64,000 nt of DNA. Source: Macrococcus sp. DPC7161. Its GTDB lineage: Bacteria > Bacillota > Bacilli > Staphylococcales > Staphylococcaceae. Location: positions 1 to 64,000 of the forward strand of contig NZ_SDSC01000005.1 of the NCBI RefSeq assembly GCF_004117835.1, written 5' to 3'. Shown here one piece after another: positions 46,946 through 56,661 of this stretch (within the stretch, counting starts at the first letter, position 1; each line of letters begins with the position of its first letter). The notes below the pieces were generated by a model. The model was not told the DNA's origin. It made no database searches and was given only the letters and a program-made list of their open reading frames with translations. The translations under genes and the position numbers were made by a program.

Positions 46946-46996
46946 AAAACCAAACGAAATGACAATCAACATCAATTGATACTTTCGTTTGGTTTT
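46946..46996. terminator. Terminator between SDR and dgkB
   Basis: AAAACCAAACGAAA pairs with TTTCGTTTGGTTTT around a ~23-base loop that itself contains TCAATTGA. It serves converging genes. Confidence 0.8.
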
Positions 46997-47030
46997 TTAT
47001 TTATTATCCAATTATTTACTGAAGTGTATA

Positions 47031-47981
47031 TTACTCTTCTTCATAAGTTTCGTATTGCTCTTTAATTTCATGTTTTTTATCAGGATTGATGACTTCAAGC
47101 TGACTGTAAACATTAATATGACGTTCTAAGTTCACGAAGTGTGCTGGTAATATACCACCGAATTCTCCATCCACATTCAATTGAACTTTTTCAAAAGAAG
47201 ATACTTTGATGTCGCTCGCTTTATGGTAATGCACTTTAGCATGTTTGATATGATCTCCTCTTGCAGCTAAAGTCATAACATGTCCGAACTCTGCAAAGTT
47301 TACTTTCTCCAAGATTAATAACGTAAATTTACCGTCATTTATCGATGCATCCGGTACTAATTTCTCGAAACCACCGATTGAATTCGTTAAACCAATTAAA
47401 AATAACATTGCCTCGCCACTAAATACTTCACCATCATATTCAATACGGACATCTGTCGCTTTTATTTCTGGTAACATTTCAAGTCCTTTAACGTAATACG
47501 CAAGTGGTCCAAGTACTGTCTTAAGTTTACTTGGTGCTTCATAACTCACTTCAGTGATTTTACCACCACCTGCGATATTAATAAAATATCGATTGTTCAT
47601 TTTACCAACATCAACCGGCACAGTATCACCTTGAATTATGACATCTACCGCTTCCATAATATCTCTAGGAATTAATAAAGCGCGACCGAAGTCATTGACT
47701 GTACCCATTGGAATGACACCAATATTTGGACGATGTTCTTGTTCAGCGATACCATTAATAACTTCATTAATCGTTCCATCACCACCAGCAGCAATCACTA
47801 AATCAAAGCGTTCTTCGACTGCAAAGCGTGCTGCATTAATAGCATCTCCAGCTGCCTTTGTTGCATATGCACTTGTTTCATATCCAGCGTCTTCTAACTT
47901 TATCAATACGTCAGCTAATGATCGTTTAAACAACTCACGACCAGAAGTTGGATTGTAAATAATTCTTGCACGTTTTCTCAT
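47031..47981 (-). CDS. dgkB: Diacylglycerol kinase DgkB
   Basis: A 316-aa lipid kinase that phosphorylates diacylglycerol released by lipoteichoic-acid synthesis. The nucleotide motif is AAGGDGTINEVING, with the N-terminal RARIIYNPTSGRE and GTVNDFGRAL nearby. Acidic residues needed for magnesium occur in PDASINDGKFTLLI. GAGG fits the ATG at 47981. It is 14 bp after a short membrane gene and in an apparent operon with the HerA-like ATPase. Confidence 0.93.
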   Translation of the reverse strand: MRKRARIIYNPTSGRELFKRSLADVLIKLEDAGYETSAYATKAAGDAINAARFAVEERFDLVIAAGGDGTINEVINGIAEQEHRPNIGVIPMGTVNDFGRALLIPRDIMEAVDVIIQGDTVPVDVGKMNNRYFINIAGGGKITEVSYEAPSKLKTVLGPLAYYVKGLEMLPEIKATDVRIEYDGEVFSGEAMLFLIGLTNSIGGFEKLVPDASINDGKFTLLILEKVNFAEFGHVMTLAARGDHIKHAKVHYHKASDIKVSSFEKVQLNVDGEFGGILPAHFVNLERHINVYSQLEVINPDKKHEIKEQYETYEEE

Positions 47982-47994
47982 AAGTAAACCTCAA

Positions 47995-48171
47995 TCACTG
48001 TTTTTTAAGGATATTTCGATCCTTTAAATACATTCTAAATAAAATAAATGTTACAACAACAATACCAATTTGAAACCCTTTTTTCATTGTACCGTCATGT
48101 TCATATATAAATAAACCATACATCAAACCAAAATTCAGTAACATCAATACAATATACACAATCGATCGCAT
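47995..48171 (-). CDS. Short two-helix membrane protein between herA-like gene and dgkB
   Basis: A 58-aa protein reading MRSIVYIVLMLLNFGLMYGL at the start, with a second helix at ~34-48 and a basic tail (YLKDRNILKKQ). Its ATG touches the stop of the upstream ATPase (TAATG) and its stop lies 14 bp before dgkB, so it looks like a coupled operon member. Family unknown; too short for function assignment. Confidence 0.65.
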   Translation of the reverse strand: MRSIVYIVLMLLNFGLMYGLFIYEHDGTMKKGFQIGIVVVTFILFRMYLKDRNILKKQ

Positions 48172-49634
48172 TAACGTCTTCTACCACCAAAGATGTTTCT
48201 TACAATTTCACGACCAATTTGACGGCCTACTGATGATAAAATGTTAGTTGCAACACGTTGTAATTCTGAAGGTTTTTCAGATTTTTTTGCCTTTTGCGTT
48301 TCTTTTTCAATTTTTTCTTGTGCTTTTTGTTCTTCTGCAGCAGCTTGTGCTTTCGTTTGTTCGTCGAATTTCTTTTGTAACATTTCAAATGCACTTTCAC
48401 GGTCCACACTATTTAAATACGTTTGGTGGAATGGATTACCTTCAAGCACTTGTTTTTGTACAGTAGGATCAATAACTCCAATTTTACTTTCAGGTGGTCT
48501 AATAAATGCACGCTCAACGATACTTGGTTGACCTTCTTCATTTAACGTTGAAATTAAAGCTTCACCCGTCTTTAATTCGCCAATAACACTTTCAACATCA
48601 AGTTCTGGATTTTGTCTAAATGTTTCAGCAGCACTCTTCACTGCTTTTTGGTCACGTGGTGTGAATGAACGTAATGCATGTTGTACACGGTTACCTAATT
48701 GACCTAATACTTCATCTGGAATATCGATTGGATTTTGAGTAATAAAGTACACCCCTACACCTTTTGAACGAACTAAACGTACCACTTGTTCAACTTGCGT
48801 TACAAATGATTTTGGTGCATCTTTAAATAATAAATGCGCCTCATCAAAGAAGAATACAAGTTTCGGTTTATCCATATCTCCGACTTCAGGTAACTCTTCA
48901 AATAACTCCGTTAATAACCATAATAAGAACGTAGAATATAATACAGGCTTTGTATACAATTGATTTGCCATTAAAACGTTAATAACACCTTTACCTGATG
49001 CATCTAATTGCATGAAGTCACTTAATTTTAAAGCGGGCTCTCCAAAGAAATCTTCAGCATTTTGTCCTTCTAATTCTAATAACTTACGCTGAATTGCACC
49101 AATTGATTGTTTAGATACATTACCATATTGGCTTGAATATTGATCTGCATGGTCTCCCATGTCTTTTAATAAACATTGTAAATCTTTTAAATCTAGAAGT
49201 AATAAGCCATTTTCATCACTAATTTTAAATGCGATATTCAATACGCCTGTTTGTACATCATTTAATTCTAATAAACGCGATAGCAATAATGGCCCCATTT
49301 CTGAAATTGTCGCACGTACTGGCGTACCGTCTTTACCGAAAATGTCCCATAAACGTACAGGGAAAGTTTGTGGATTATAATCCGTAATATTAAGATTTGT
49401 TAATCGCTCTTGAACTTTCTCGTTTACCGTTATAGCTTCTGCGATACTCGCCAAATCACCTTTAATATCCGCTAAAAATACAGGTACACCTGATTTTGAG
49501 AATTGTTCTGCCATTACTTTTAAAGTAATGGTTTTTCCAGTACCAGTAGCACCCGCAATAAGACCGTGTCTATTCGCCATTTGTAAATTTAAAACGATAT
49601 CTTTATCATTTTTTGCAATATTAATCGCTGTCAT
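48171..49634 (-). CDS. HerA-like ATPase (DUF853, YjgR family)
   Basis: A 487-aa helicase-HerA-like protein. Walker A is IAGATGTGKTITL (residues ~27-39) and Walker B is LVFFFDEAHLLF. VYFITQNPIDIPDEVLGQLGNRVQHALR forms a later conserved motif. The C-terminal ~70 residues are a long charged helix rich in Q, K and E, ending FGGRRR. The family is soluble; its role is uncertain, with possible phosphatase or DNA-pumping activity discussed for YjgR. It heads the leftward operon with the short membrane gene and dgkB. Confidence 0.85.
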   Translation of the reverse strand: MTAINIAKNDKDIVLNLQMANRHGLIAGATGTGKTITLKVMAEQFSKSGVPVFLADIKGDLASIAEAITVNEKVQERLTNLNITDYNPQTFPVRLWDIFGKDGTPVRATISEMGPLLLSRLLELNDVQTGVLNIAFKISDENGLLLLDLKDLQCLLKDMGDHADQYSSQYGNVSKQSIGAIQRKLLELEGQNAEDFFGEPALKLSDFMQLDASGKGVINVLMANQLYTKPVLYSTFLLWLLTELFEELPEVGDMDKPKLVFFFDEAHLLFKDAPKSFVTQVEQVVRLVRSKGVGVYFITQNPIDIPDEVLGQLGNRVQHALRSFTPRDQKAVKSAAETFRQNPELDVESVIGELKTGEALISTLNEEGQPSIVERAFIRPPESKIGVIDPTVQKQVLEGNPFHQTYLNSVDRESAFEMLQKKFDEQTKAQAAAEEQKAQEKIEKETQKAKKSEKPSELQRVATNILSSVGRQIGREIVRNIFGGRRR

Positions 49635-49714
49635 ATGCTCACTCTTTTCAGTTGATTAGTGTTAATACTTTTATTTTACATTAACGAATTGATTATGCAA
49701 TTTTTAACGTACAA

Positions 49715-49742
49715 AAAAAGGAATGAAATTTTCATTCCTTTG
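49715..49742 (-). terminator. Terminator after GrpB gene
   Basis: AAAGGAATGAAA and TTCATTCCTTT form an 11-bp stem followed on the minus strand by TTTTTTT. Confidence 0.85.
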
Positions 49743-49756
49743 GTTGATTGATTTGA

Positions 49757-50287
49757 TTACTTATTAAATTGTTTATTTAATTTATACCACTCAATAGCGA
49801 CACGTTCTAACTTAGCAATATAATCGTCTTTCACTTTTTTATACATATCATATTGATTTGGATATTGTTTTGCCAATCTTACTTTTAAGTTTGTATAAGC
49901 TGCACGTTCTTCTTTATGTGTACGTAAATAATCTCTTACTGCTAAGCGACGATCTATCGCATAGAAGTCATGGCGTTCCACTAAGATGATATATGTATTC
50001 AATTGACCACTCGATTTAACAAACATTACATTACGTTCTTTTTCCAAATCATTATGGATTAATTGATAGCCAATCGCTTCCATTTCTTCTTGATACTCTA
50101 AAACACGTGATAAATCTTTCACCACTGGTAATATATCTAATGAATCTATTAATGTATGATCACCTATTGCACTGCTACCAAAATGATGAATTTCAACAAT
50201 TTCATTTCTAAATATTTCAATTAGCTGTTTAGACTCCTCAATAAACATGGCTTCATACTTTGATTTGACATTATAATACTCTATCAT
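49757..50287 (-). CDS. GrpB/UPF0157 family protein
   Basis: A 176-aa protein of the GrpB nucleotidyltransferase-like family. It shows IVEIHHFGSSAIGD and DSLDILPVV, which replace the usual HIGSTSVPGL and KPIIDI motifs. ERNVMFVKSSGQLNTYIILVE and LAVRDYLRTHKEERAAYTNLK follow family spacing. GGAGG precedes the ATG. Cellular role unknown; some relatives are fused to dephospho-CoA kinase. Upstream 50288-50719 is a gene-free AT-rich stretch. Confidence 0.82.
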   Translation of the reverse strand: MIEYYNVKSKYEAMFIEESKQLIEIFRNEIVEIHHFGSSAIGDHTLIDSLDILPVVKDLSRVLEYQEEMEAIGYQLIHNDLEKERNVMFVKSSGQLNTYIILVERHDFYAIDRRLAVRDYLRTHKEERAAYTNLKVRLAKQYPNQYDMYKKVKDDYIAKLERVAIEWYKLNKQFNK

Positions 50288-50611
50288 ACAATTCCTCCAA
50301 AAATGCTTAGTAGCACTTTGATTGATGATACGAAAAATTTTTTATTATTTAAATATTATCCGTATTTTACCACACAATATGTAAAATTTCTACATTTTAC
50401 AATAATACGTCGTTAACCCTTTGAAAAATGCATTAAATAATAATATTATTACCAAAATACATTGAGTTAAACATTTTTTCTTGATTAAATTCTATTTTAT
50501 ATGATTTATTTTTAAAAGCCAGTTATAAATTGACTATATTGTACAATTTTGAACGTGTTCCTAAAACTTTTTCCTAATTTAAAGTAAAGTTCATACTATT
50601 TTTCAAAAATA

Positions 50612-50655
50612 AACACCCCTAAAGTTGATTTATAAGTTTCAACTTTGGAGGTGCA
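50612..50655 (-). other. Hairpin in the gene-free 50288-50719 region
   Basis: CACCCCTAAAGTTGA pairs with TCAACTTTGGAGGTG (one mismatch), loop about 14 bases. It lies 65 bp after the CpsB/CapC-like gene on the minus strand and may act as its terminator, though the T run is poor. The rest of 50288-50719 has no gene, repeat or promoter that I can support. Confidence 0.55.
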
Positions 50656-50719
50656 TATCAAATTTATTCGATTGGTTTTTATATGTTACTTTGCATCAAA
50701 TATTTAGTTTATATTATAT

Positions 50720-51532
50720 TTAAAATAACCCTAAAAACTTTTTCTTTTTCTTCTTCTTTTTCACATCTGATTTTTCAATTTTATCTTCTTTAGCGACTTC
50801 TCTTGGACTAGAATAACGAATATTCTCTCCATTCAATACTTTCTTAGCATTGTCATCTAACTTTTGTACGATTGCCTCACCGAAAGTCGCTTCAATATGA
50901 GCATAGGCTTCTTTCATAAAGAAATCTCTCGTTGTTACATTATGTGCATCACTCGCAACAAAATGAATCATATTATGCTCAATCATTAAATGTGCAATTT
51001 GCTTATTGTATTCACCAAGTTTACCAATAACGACACCAGCTGTAACTTGTGCTAACGCACCAAGTTCAATCAATTCCGCTAATTTATTTGGATTTTTTTG
51101 AAGTTCACTATTACGTTCTGGATGTGCAATGATTGGTACATAACCTTCTAACGCCATTTGTGTAAAGAGTTGCTCAGTATAAACTGGCACTTCGTGTGAA
51201 GGGAACTCTACTAATACATATGGTGCATTAGAATTTAAAGGTAATGCAATACCTTCTTTTAAATCTTTAATCATATCTCCATATATACGCACTTCTTGTG
51301 ATGGATGTACCTTTAATGGGATTTGATGTGTTTGTAATAATGTATTAACTTTTTCGGTAAGCGCAATAATTTTTGGTCCAAAGTTTTCATATACACCAAT
51401 TTTATGGTGTGGTGTTGCGATAATATCAGTAATGCCTTGTTCTACAGCACGTCTTGCCATATTTAATGTATCTTCTTCTGTTTGGGCACCATCATCAATA
51501 CCAAACAAAATATGATTATGGATATCAATCAT
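50720..51532 (-). CDS. Tyrosine-protein phosphatase, CpsB/CapC/YwqE (PHP) type
   Basis: A 270-aa manganese-dependent tyrosine phosphatase of the PHP family, which acts on BY-kinases that control capsule length. Metal ligands are seen in MIDIHNHILFGIDDGA, IATPHH, VEFPSHEVP, IAHPERN and FVASDAHN. The family ends near residue 250; here an added ~28 residues finish in eight consecutive lysines and FLGLF. GGAG fits the ATG at 51532; a GTG three codons upstream is weaker. No capsule operon or kinase is nearby, so it is an orphan. Confidence 0.87.
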   Translation of the reverse strand: MIDIHNHILFGIDDGAQTEEDTLNMARRAVEQGITDIIATPHHKIGVYENFGPKIIALTEKVNTLLQTHQIPLKVHPSQEVRIYGDMIKDLKEGIALPLNSNAPYVLVEFPSHEVPVYTEQLFTQMALEGYVPIIAHPERNSELQKNPNKLAELIELGALAQVTAGVVIGKLGEYNKQIAHLMIEHNMIHFVASDAHNVTTRDFFMKEAYAHIEATFGEAIVQKLDDNAKKVLNGENIRYSSPREVAKEDKIEKSDVKKKKKKKKFLGLF

Positions 51533-51606
51533 TTTAATCACTCCTTTAAGAAAAATATATCAACTCAATGAATACACCGCAAGTAAGTATATTTATATTC
51601 ATTGTA

Positions 51607-51637
51607 AAAAAGGATTGAGACATTTGTCCCAATCCTA
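51607..51637 (-). terminator. Terminator of gatCAB
   Basis: TAGGATTGGGACA and TGTCTCAATCCTTTTTT on the minus strand form a stem and T run about 20 bp after gatB. Confidence 0.88.
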
Positions 51638-51655
51638 TAATGATAATAAGGCAGT

Positions 51656-53083
51656 TTAACGTTTTTCTAATTCTTCTTTTAAGTATTGGTTTACTAATTG
51701 AGGATTTGCTTGGCCTTTAGAGATTTTCATAATTTGACCTACTAAGAAGCCCATAGCTCTTCCTTTACCATTTTTAAAGTCTTCAATCGATTGTGGATTA
51801 TTATCTAATGCCTCATTTACAAACCCACGTAACGTTTCTGGATCTGAAATTTGAACCAATCCTTTTTCTTCCATGATGACTTTAGGTGCTTTACCTGATT
51901 CCACCATGTCAGCAAATACTTGTTTCGCAATTTTTGATGAAATTGTACCATCAGCTAATAACTTCACCATTTCTGATAAGTTTTCTGGCGTTAATTGTGT
52001 TTCTAATAAATCCTTTTGGTTTTTATTTAAATACTCGTTCACGCCACCCATTAACCAGTTTGAAGATAATTTAGCATCCGCACCAAGTGCTACCATTGCT
52101 TCAAAGAAATCTGACATTTCTTTTGTTAATGTTAATACGTGTGCATCGTATGCTGGTAATCCAAATTCAGAAACATACTTCGCTTTACGTACATCTGGTA
52201 ACTCAGGAATTGTCGCACGAACACGTTCTTTCCAAGCTTCATCAATGTATAAAGGTACTAAGTCAGGTTCAGGGAAGTATCTGTAATCATCTGAACCTTC
52301 TTTAACACGCATTAAGATTGTTTTACCTGTAGACTCATCAAATCGACGTGTTTCTTGCAGAATTTCGCCACCGTTTAATAATACTTCTGCTTGACGTTTT
52401 TCTTCATATTCTAATCCACGGCGTACGTAGTTGAATGAGTTTAAGTTTTTTAGTTCTGCCTTTGTACCAAATTCTTTTTGTCCTATAGGACGAATTGAAA
52501 TATTTGCATCACAACGTAGTGAGCCTTCTTCCATCTTACAGTCAGAAACGCCTGTATATTGAATGATGGCTTTTAACTTCTCTAAATAAGCATACGCTTC
52601 TTCAGGTGTACGAATATCTGGTTCAGATACGATTTCAACTAATGGTGTACCTTGACGGTTTAAATCGACAAGTGAATAACCATCTTTATGGCTTAATTTA
52701 CCTGCATCTTCTTCCATATGTAAACGCGTAATACCAATACGTTTTGTTTCACCATTAACTTCAATATCAATATAACCGTTCTCACCAATTGGCTCATCAA
52801 ATTGTGAAATTTGGTAAGCTTTCGGATTATCCGGATAGAAATAGTTTTTACGGTCGAACTTTGTTTCAGTTCTAATATCCATATTTAATGCCATTGCAGC
52901 ACGCATTGCCCAATCAACAGCCGTTTTATTTACAACAGGTAATACACCAGGATATCCTAAGTCAATCACATTGACATTCGTATTTGGGTTTGCACCAAAA
53001 TGCGCTGGTGAATTACTGAACATTTTTGATTCTGTTTTTAATTCTACGTGGACTTCTAGTCCAATTACCGTTTCAAAATGCAT
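51656..53083 (-). CDS. gatB: Asp/Glu-tRNA amidotransferase subunit B
   Basis: A 475-aa subunit that phosphorylates and amidates mischarged Glu-tRNA(Gln) or Asp-tRNA(Asn). It starts [17 protein letters not shown], a strong GatB signature, with the kinase-site residues [16 protein letters not shown] and the zinc-free middle of Gram-positive GatB. The C-terminal GatB/Yqey helical domain ([17 protein letters not shown]) recognises tRNA. It is 13 bp after gatA. AAGGAG precedes the ATG. Confidence 0.95.
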   Translation of the reverse strand: MHFETVIGLEVHVELKTESKMFSNSPAHFGANPNTNVNVIDLGYPGVLPVVNKTAVDWAMRAAMALNMDIRTETKFDRKNYFYPDNPKAYQISQFDEPIGENGYIDIEVNGETKRIGITRLHMEEDAGKLSHKDGYSLVDLNRQGTPLVEIVSEPDIRTPEEAYAYLEKLKAIIQYTGVSDCKMEEGSLRCDANISIRPIGQKEFGTKAELKNLNSFNYVRRGLEYEEKRQAEVLLNGGEILQETRRFDESTGKTILMRVKEGSDDYRYFPEPDLVPLYIDEAWKERVRATIPELPDVRKAKYVSEFGLPAYDAHVLTLTKEMSDFFEAMVALGADAKLSSNWLMGGVNEYLNKNQKDLLETQLTPENLSEMVKLLADGTISSKIAKQVFADMVESGKAPKVIMEEKGLVQISDPETLRGFVNEALDNNPQSIEDFKNGKGRAMGFLVGQIMKISKGQANPQLVNQYLKEELEKR

Positions 53084-53095
53084 AGTATATTCTCC

Positions 53096-54541
53096 TTATA
53101 ATGATTTATAACGTTCTTGTAAGTTAAACACTTGTTCGTAGTTATAAGCAACGTTGTATAATAATTTTTCATCAAATGGTTTACCAATTAACTGTAATCC
53201 AATCGGACGGCCGTTTGATTCACCACAAGGAACTGATAATGATGGTAATCCAGCTAAGTTTACAGGAATCGTTAAAATATCATTTGCATACATTGTTAAT
53301 GGATCGTCAATTTGTGAACCAATATTGAATGCTGTTGTTGGTGCAGTTGGTCCAACAATAATATCGTAATTTTCGAATACTTTTTCGAAATCTTGTTTAA
53401 TTAATGTACGTACTTTTTGTGCTTTTTTGTAGTAAGCATCATAGTAACCTGAACTTAATGCATAAGTTCCTAACATAATACGACGTTTTACTTCATCGCC
53501 AAATCCTTCTTGACGTGTCTTTTTATATAATTCTTCTAAGTTCTTCGCATTTTCAGTTTGATAACCGTAACGAATACCATCAAAACGTGCTAAGTTTGCA
53601 CTTGCTTCACTTGATGAAAGAATATAGTAAGTTGCTACACCGTATTTAGAATTTGGTAAAGAAACTTCAGAAATTTCAGCGCCCATTTTTTCAAGTTCAG
53701 CAATCGCTTGTTTCACGCTTGCACGCACTTCTTCAGATACACCTTCACCTAAATATTCAGTTGGTACGGCAACTTTCAATCCTTTGATATCTTGTTTTAA
53801 AGTTGAAGTAAAATCAACATTATCAACAGGTGCACTTGTTGAATCCATTTTATCGTGACCTGAAATGATTTCTAAAATTGTCGCGTTGTCTTCAACATTA
53901 CGTGTCATTGGACCAATTTGATCTAATGAAGATGCAAATGCAACTAAACCATAACGTGATACACGACCATAAGTTGGTTTCATTCCAACAATACCGCAAT
54001 ATGATGCAGGCTGACGGATTGAACCACCTGTATCAGAACCTAATGAGAATGGCACTAAACTTGCTGCTACTGCTGCTGCTGAACCACCAGAAGAACCACC
54101 TGGTACTGCTGTATGGTCAAATGGATTCACAGTTTTTTTGTAGAATGAGTTTTCAGTTGAACCACCCATTGCAAATTCATCCATATTTAATTTACCAACT
54201 AAAATACCGTTTTCAGCATTTAATTTATTCATTACTGTTGCATCGTATACAGGATTAAATCCAGTTAAAATCTTAGATGCACAAGTTGTTTCAACGTTTT
54301 TAGTGACGATATTGTCTTTGATTCCCATAGGGATACCAAATAAGCGTCCAGTTGGTGTTTGATTATCTAAAGCCTTTGCTTGTTCTAAAGCTGCGTCTTT
54401 ATTTAACGCTAAAAATGCATTGATTTTCGCATCATCTGCTTCGATATTTTTAAAAGTATCTTCAACCAATTCAGATGGTTTAAGTGTTTTGTTTTGAATC
54501 ATGTTTGATAAACTTTGAATTGATTCATATCTTAATGACAT
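53096..54541 (-). CDS. gatA: Asp/Glu-tRNA amidotransferase subunit A
   Basis: A 481-aa amidase subunit that releases ammonia from glutamine. The Ser-cisSer-Lys triad lies in [10 protein letters not shown] (Lys), [14 protein letters not shown] (cis-Ser) and [12 protein letters not shown] (Ser nucleophile). Length fits the family. It is read between gatC and gatB with gaps of 2 and 12 bp, a tight operon. Confidence 0.95.
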   Translation of the reverse strand: MSLRYESIQSLSNMIQNKTLKPSELVEDTFKNIEADDAKINAFLALNKDAALEQAKALDNQTPTGRLFGIPMGIKDNIVTKNVETTCASKILTGFNPVYDATVMNKLNAENGILVGKLNMDEFAMGGSTENSFYKKTVNPFDHTAVPGGSSGGSAAAVAASLVPFSLGSDTGGSIRQPASYCGIVGMKPTYGRVSRYGLVAFASSLDQIGPMTRNVEDNATILEIISGHDKMDSTSAPVDNVDFTSTLKQDIKGLKVAVPTEYLGEGVSEEVRASVKQAIAELEKMGAEISEVSLPNSKYGVATYYILSSSEASANLARFDGIRYGYQTENAKNLEELYKKTRQEGFGDEVKRRIMLGTYALSSGYYDAYYKKAQKVRTLIKQDFEKVFENYDIIVGPTAPTTAFNIGSQIDDPLTMYANDILTIPVNLAGLPSLSVPCGESNGRPIGLQLIGKPFDEKLLYNVAYNYEQVFNLQERYKSL

Positions 54542-54543
54542 AC

Positions 54544-54843
54544 TTATTCTCCTCCATCAATAATTGATGGCACTTTGAATTGTCCATCTTCGATATTCTT
54601 CGCATTTGATAAAACTTCTTCTTGTGTTAAGCTCATTGAAGCAACATCTTCACGCAATACATTTTGAAGATCTAGTACGTGGAATGTTGGTTCAACATCA
54701 TCAGTATTTACTTCTTCTAATTGATTTGCAAAATTTAAAATGGCTTCTAATTGAGAGCTGAACTTTGTTGCTTCTTCTTCAGTAATTTCAAGTCGTGCTA
54801 AATGCGCAACATGCTTTACTTGATCATTTGATATGTTTGTCAT
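54544..54843 (-). CDS. gatC: Asp/Glu-tRNA amidotransferase subunit C
   Basis: A 99-aa linker subunit that stabilises the GatAB complex. [19 protein letters not shown] and [21 protein letters not shown] follow the GatC family. AGGAGG lies before the ATG. It is the first gene of gatCAB and divergent from putP. Confidence 0.94.
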   Translation of the reverse strand: MTNISNDQVKHVAHLARLEITEEEATKFSSQLEAILNFANQLEEVNTDDVEPTFHVLDLQNVLREDVASMSLTQEEVLSNAKNIEDGQFKVPSIIDGGE

Positions 54844-54987
54844 TGGTGACCTCCTACTTTTATATCATCATTAAATTTTACCAAACTTTTTATTAAAAAT
54901 CTAAAAATAGTTGTACAAAAACATCAATAAATGTGCGAAAATTTAAATTCATATCACAAACAGTCAAAAAAATCAAAAAATTTAGTC

Positions 54988-55015
54988 TTGAAAACGCTTT
55001 AATGTGGTATATAAT
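54988..55015 (+). promoter_or_regulatory. putP promoter with overlapping candidate cre site
   Basis: The -35 TTGAAA (54988-54993) and -10 TATAAT (55010-55015) are 16 bp apart. TTGAAAACGCTTTAA (54988-55002) resembles the CcpA cre consensus around the central CG and overlaps the -35. Binding would repress proline uptake when good carbon sources are present. Confidence 0.6.
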
Positions 55016-55044
55016 TAAATTATCTTATTGAAGGGGTGGATTTT

Positions 55045-56586
55045 ATGTTTATTTTGGGACACACGTTTCAAAATGTAAAAATTGAAGCATCATGGATGAC
55101 CTATGTAATGATTGGTCTGTACTTCCTTATCTTACTTGGGATTGGTTATTATGCATATAAACAATCAACAAGTACTTTAGATGAGTACATGCTTGGAGGT
55201 CGAAGTTTAGGACCATTAGTTACTGCTCTATCAGCAGGTGCTGCTGATATGAGTGGTTGGATGTTAATGGGATTACCTGGGTCAGTTTATTCAACAGGTT
55301 TATCTGCAACTTGGATTGCAATTGGATTAACTTTAGGGGCATGGTTAAACTATATTTTAGTTGCACCAAGATTACGTATTTACACAGAATTAGCTGACAA
55401 TGCAATTACAATTCCTGACTTCTTTGAAAAACGTGTATCTGACCATACACGTATGTTAAAAATCATTTCTGGTTTAGTTATCGTTGTTTTCTTTACGTTA
55501 TACACTCAAGCAGGTATGGTTTCTGGTGGGATTTTATTTGAAAGTGCATTTGGATTAAATTATCATGTAGGATTAATATTAACAGCAAGTATCGTTATTA
55601 TTTACACATTATTTGGTGGTTATTTAGCGGTATCATTAACCGACTTCTTCCAAGGGGTTATCATGTTAATCGCTTTAGTATTAGTGCCTATCGTTGCATT
55701 ATTAAAATTAAACGGTTTAGATACATTTGATACAATCGTAGAATTAAAACCAACAAATTTAGATTGGTTTAAAGGTACATCATTTGTAAGTATCGTTTCT
55801 TTAATGGCATGGGGATTAGGCTACTTTGGCCAACCACATATTATTGTTCGTTTTATGAGTATTAAATCACATAAACAATTATCAGCAGCAAGACGTATCG
55901 GTATTTCTTGGATGGCTGTATCGTTAATCGGTGCTTGTATGACTGGTTTAATCGGTATCGCATTTATTCATGATTCAGGTATGAAATTAGACAATGCTGA
56001 GACAATTTTCGTCGTGATGAGTCAAGTGTTGTTCCATCCATTAATCGCTGGATTCTTCTTAGCAGCAATTTTAGCAGCGATTATGAGTACAATTTCTTCA
56101 CAATTATTAGTAACATCAAGTTCATTAACTCAAGATTTCTATATGTTAATTCGTAAAACATCAATTCAAGAAAAACATCGTGAAAAAGAATTTGTAAGAG
56201 TAGGACGTTTATCTGTATTAATCGTTTCTGCTGTATCGATGGCAATTGCTTGGACACCTAATGATACAATCTTAAACTTAGTAGGTAACGCATGGGCAGG
56301 ATTTGGTGCTGCATTCGGACCTTTAGTATTATTATCATTATTCTGGAAACGTCTAACAAAATACGGTGCCATTACAGGTATGTTATTAGGATCTGCTACA
56401 GTTATCTTCTGGATTGTTATGAAAGGTATCTTTAAAGATAACCCTGGTATCTTTGAATTTTATGAAATCATTCCAGGATTTATCGTAAGTTTAGTTTCAA
56501 CAGTGTTAGTATCATTAGTAACTAAACAACCTGAACAACGTATTTTAGATGAGTTTGATGAAATGGAACAAATTTTAAAATCATAA
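55045..56586 (+). CDS. putP: Sodium/proline symporter PutP
   Basis: A 513-aa secondary transporter (SSS family) importing proline with Na+. About 13 membrane helices are visible. Family motifs include [21 protein letters not shown], the sodium-site region, [17 protein letters not shown] and [30 protein letters not shown] fits the ATG at 55045; three codons upstream is a GTG. It is divergent from gatC and ends in its own terminator. Confidence 0.95.
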   Translation: MFILGHTFQNVKIEASWMTYVMIGLYFLILLGIGYYAYKQSTSTLDEYMLGGRSLGPLVTALSAGAADMSGWMLMGLPGSVYSTGLSATWIAIGLTLGAWLNYILVAPRLRIYTELADNAITIPDFFEKRVSDHTRMLKIISGLVIVVFFTLYTQAGMVSGGILFESAFGLNYHVGLILTASIVIIYTLFGGYLAVSLTDFFQGVIMLIALVLVPIVALLKLNGLDTFDTIVELKPTNLDWFKGTSFVSIVSLMAWGLGYFGQPHIIVRFMSIKSHKQLSAARRIGISWMAVSLIGACMTGLIGIAFIHDSGMKLDNAETIFVVMSQVLFHPLIAGFFLAAILAAIMSTISSQLLVTSSSLTQDFYMLIRKTSIQEKHREKEFVRVGRLSVLIVSAVSMAIAWTPNDTILNLVGNAWAGFGAAFGPLVLLSLFWKRLTKYGAITGMLLGSATVIFWIVMKGIFKDNPGIFEFYEIIPGFIVSLVSTVLVSLVTKQPEQRILDEFDEMEQILKS

Positions 56587-56599
56587 TATGACATAAATA

Positions 56600-56628
56600 A
56601 AAGGAGTGAGACTAATCTCGCTCCTTTT
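56600..56628 (+). terminator. Terminator after putP
   Basis: AAAGGAGTGAG and CTCGCTCCTTTT form an 11-bp stem with a G-T pair, directly after putP. Confidence 0.85.
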
Positions 56629-56661
56629 ACTTTGCTTTAAAAACAGTTTATTTGATTTAAA

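Noticed and set aside
50288-50719. Possible gene in the 432-bp gap
   Set aside because: Only short frames without ribosome sites; composition is plain AT-rich.
54844-54980. T-box or other riboswitch ahead of gatCAB
   Set aside because: The leader is short and has no T-box sequence or antiterminator fold that I can see.
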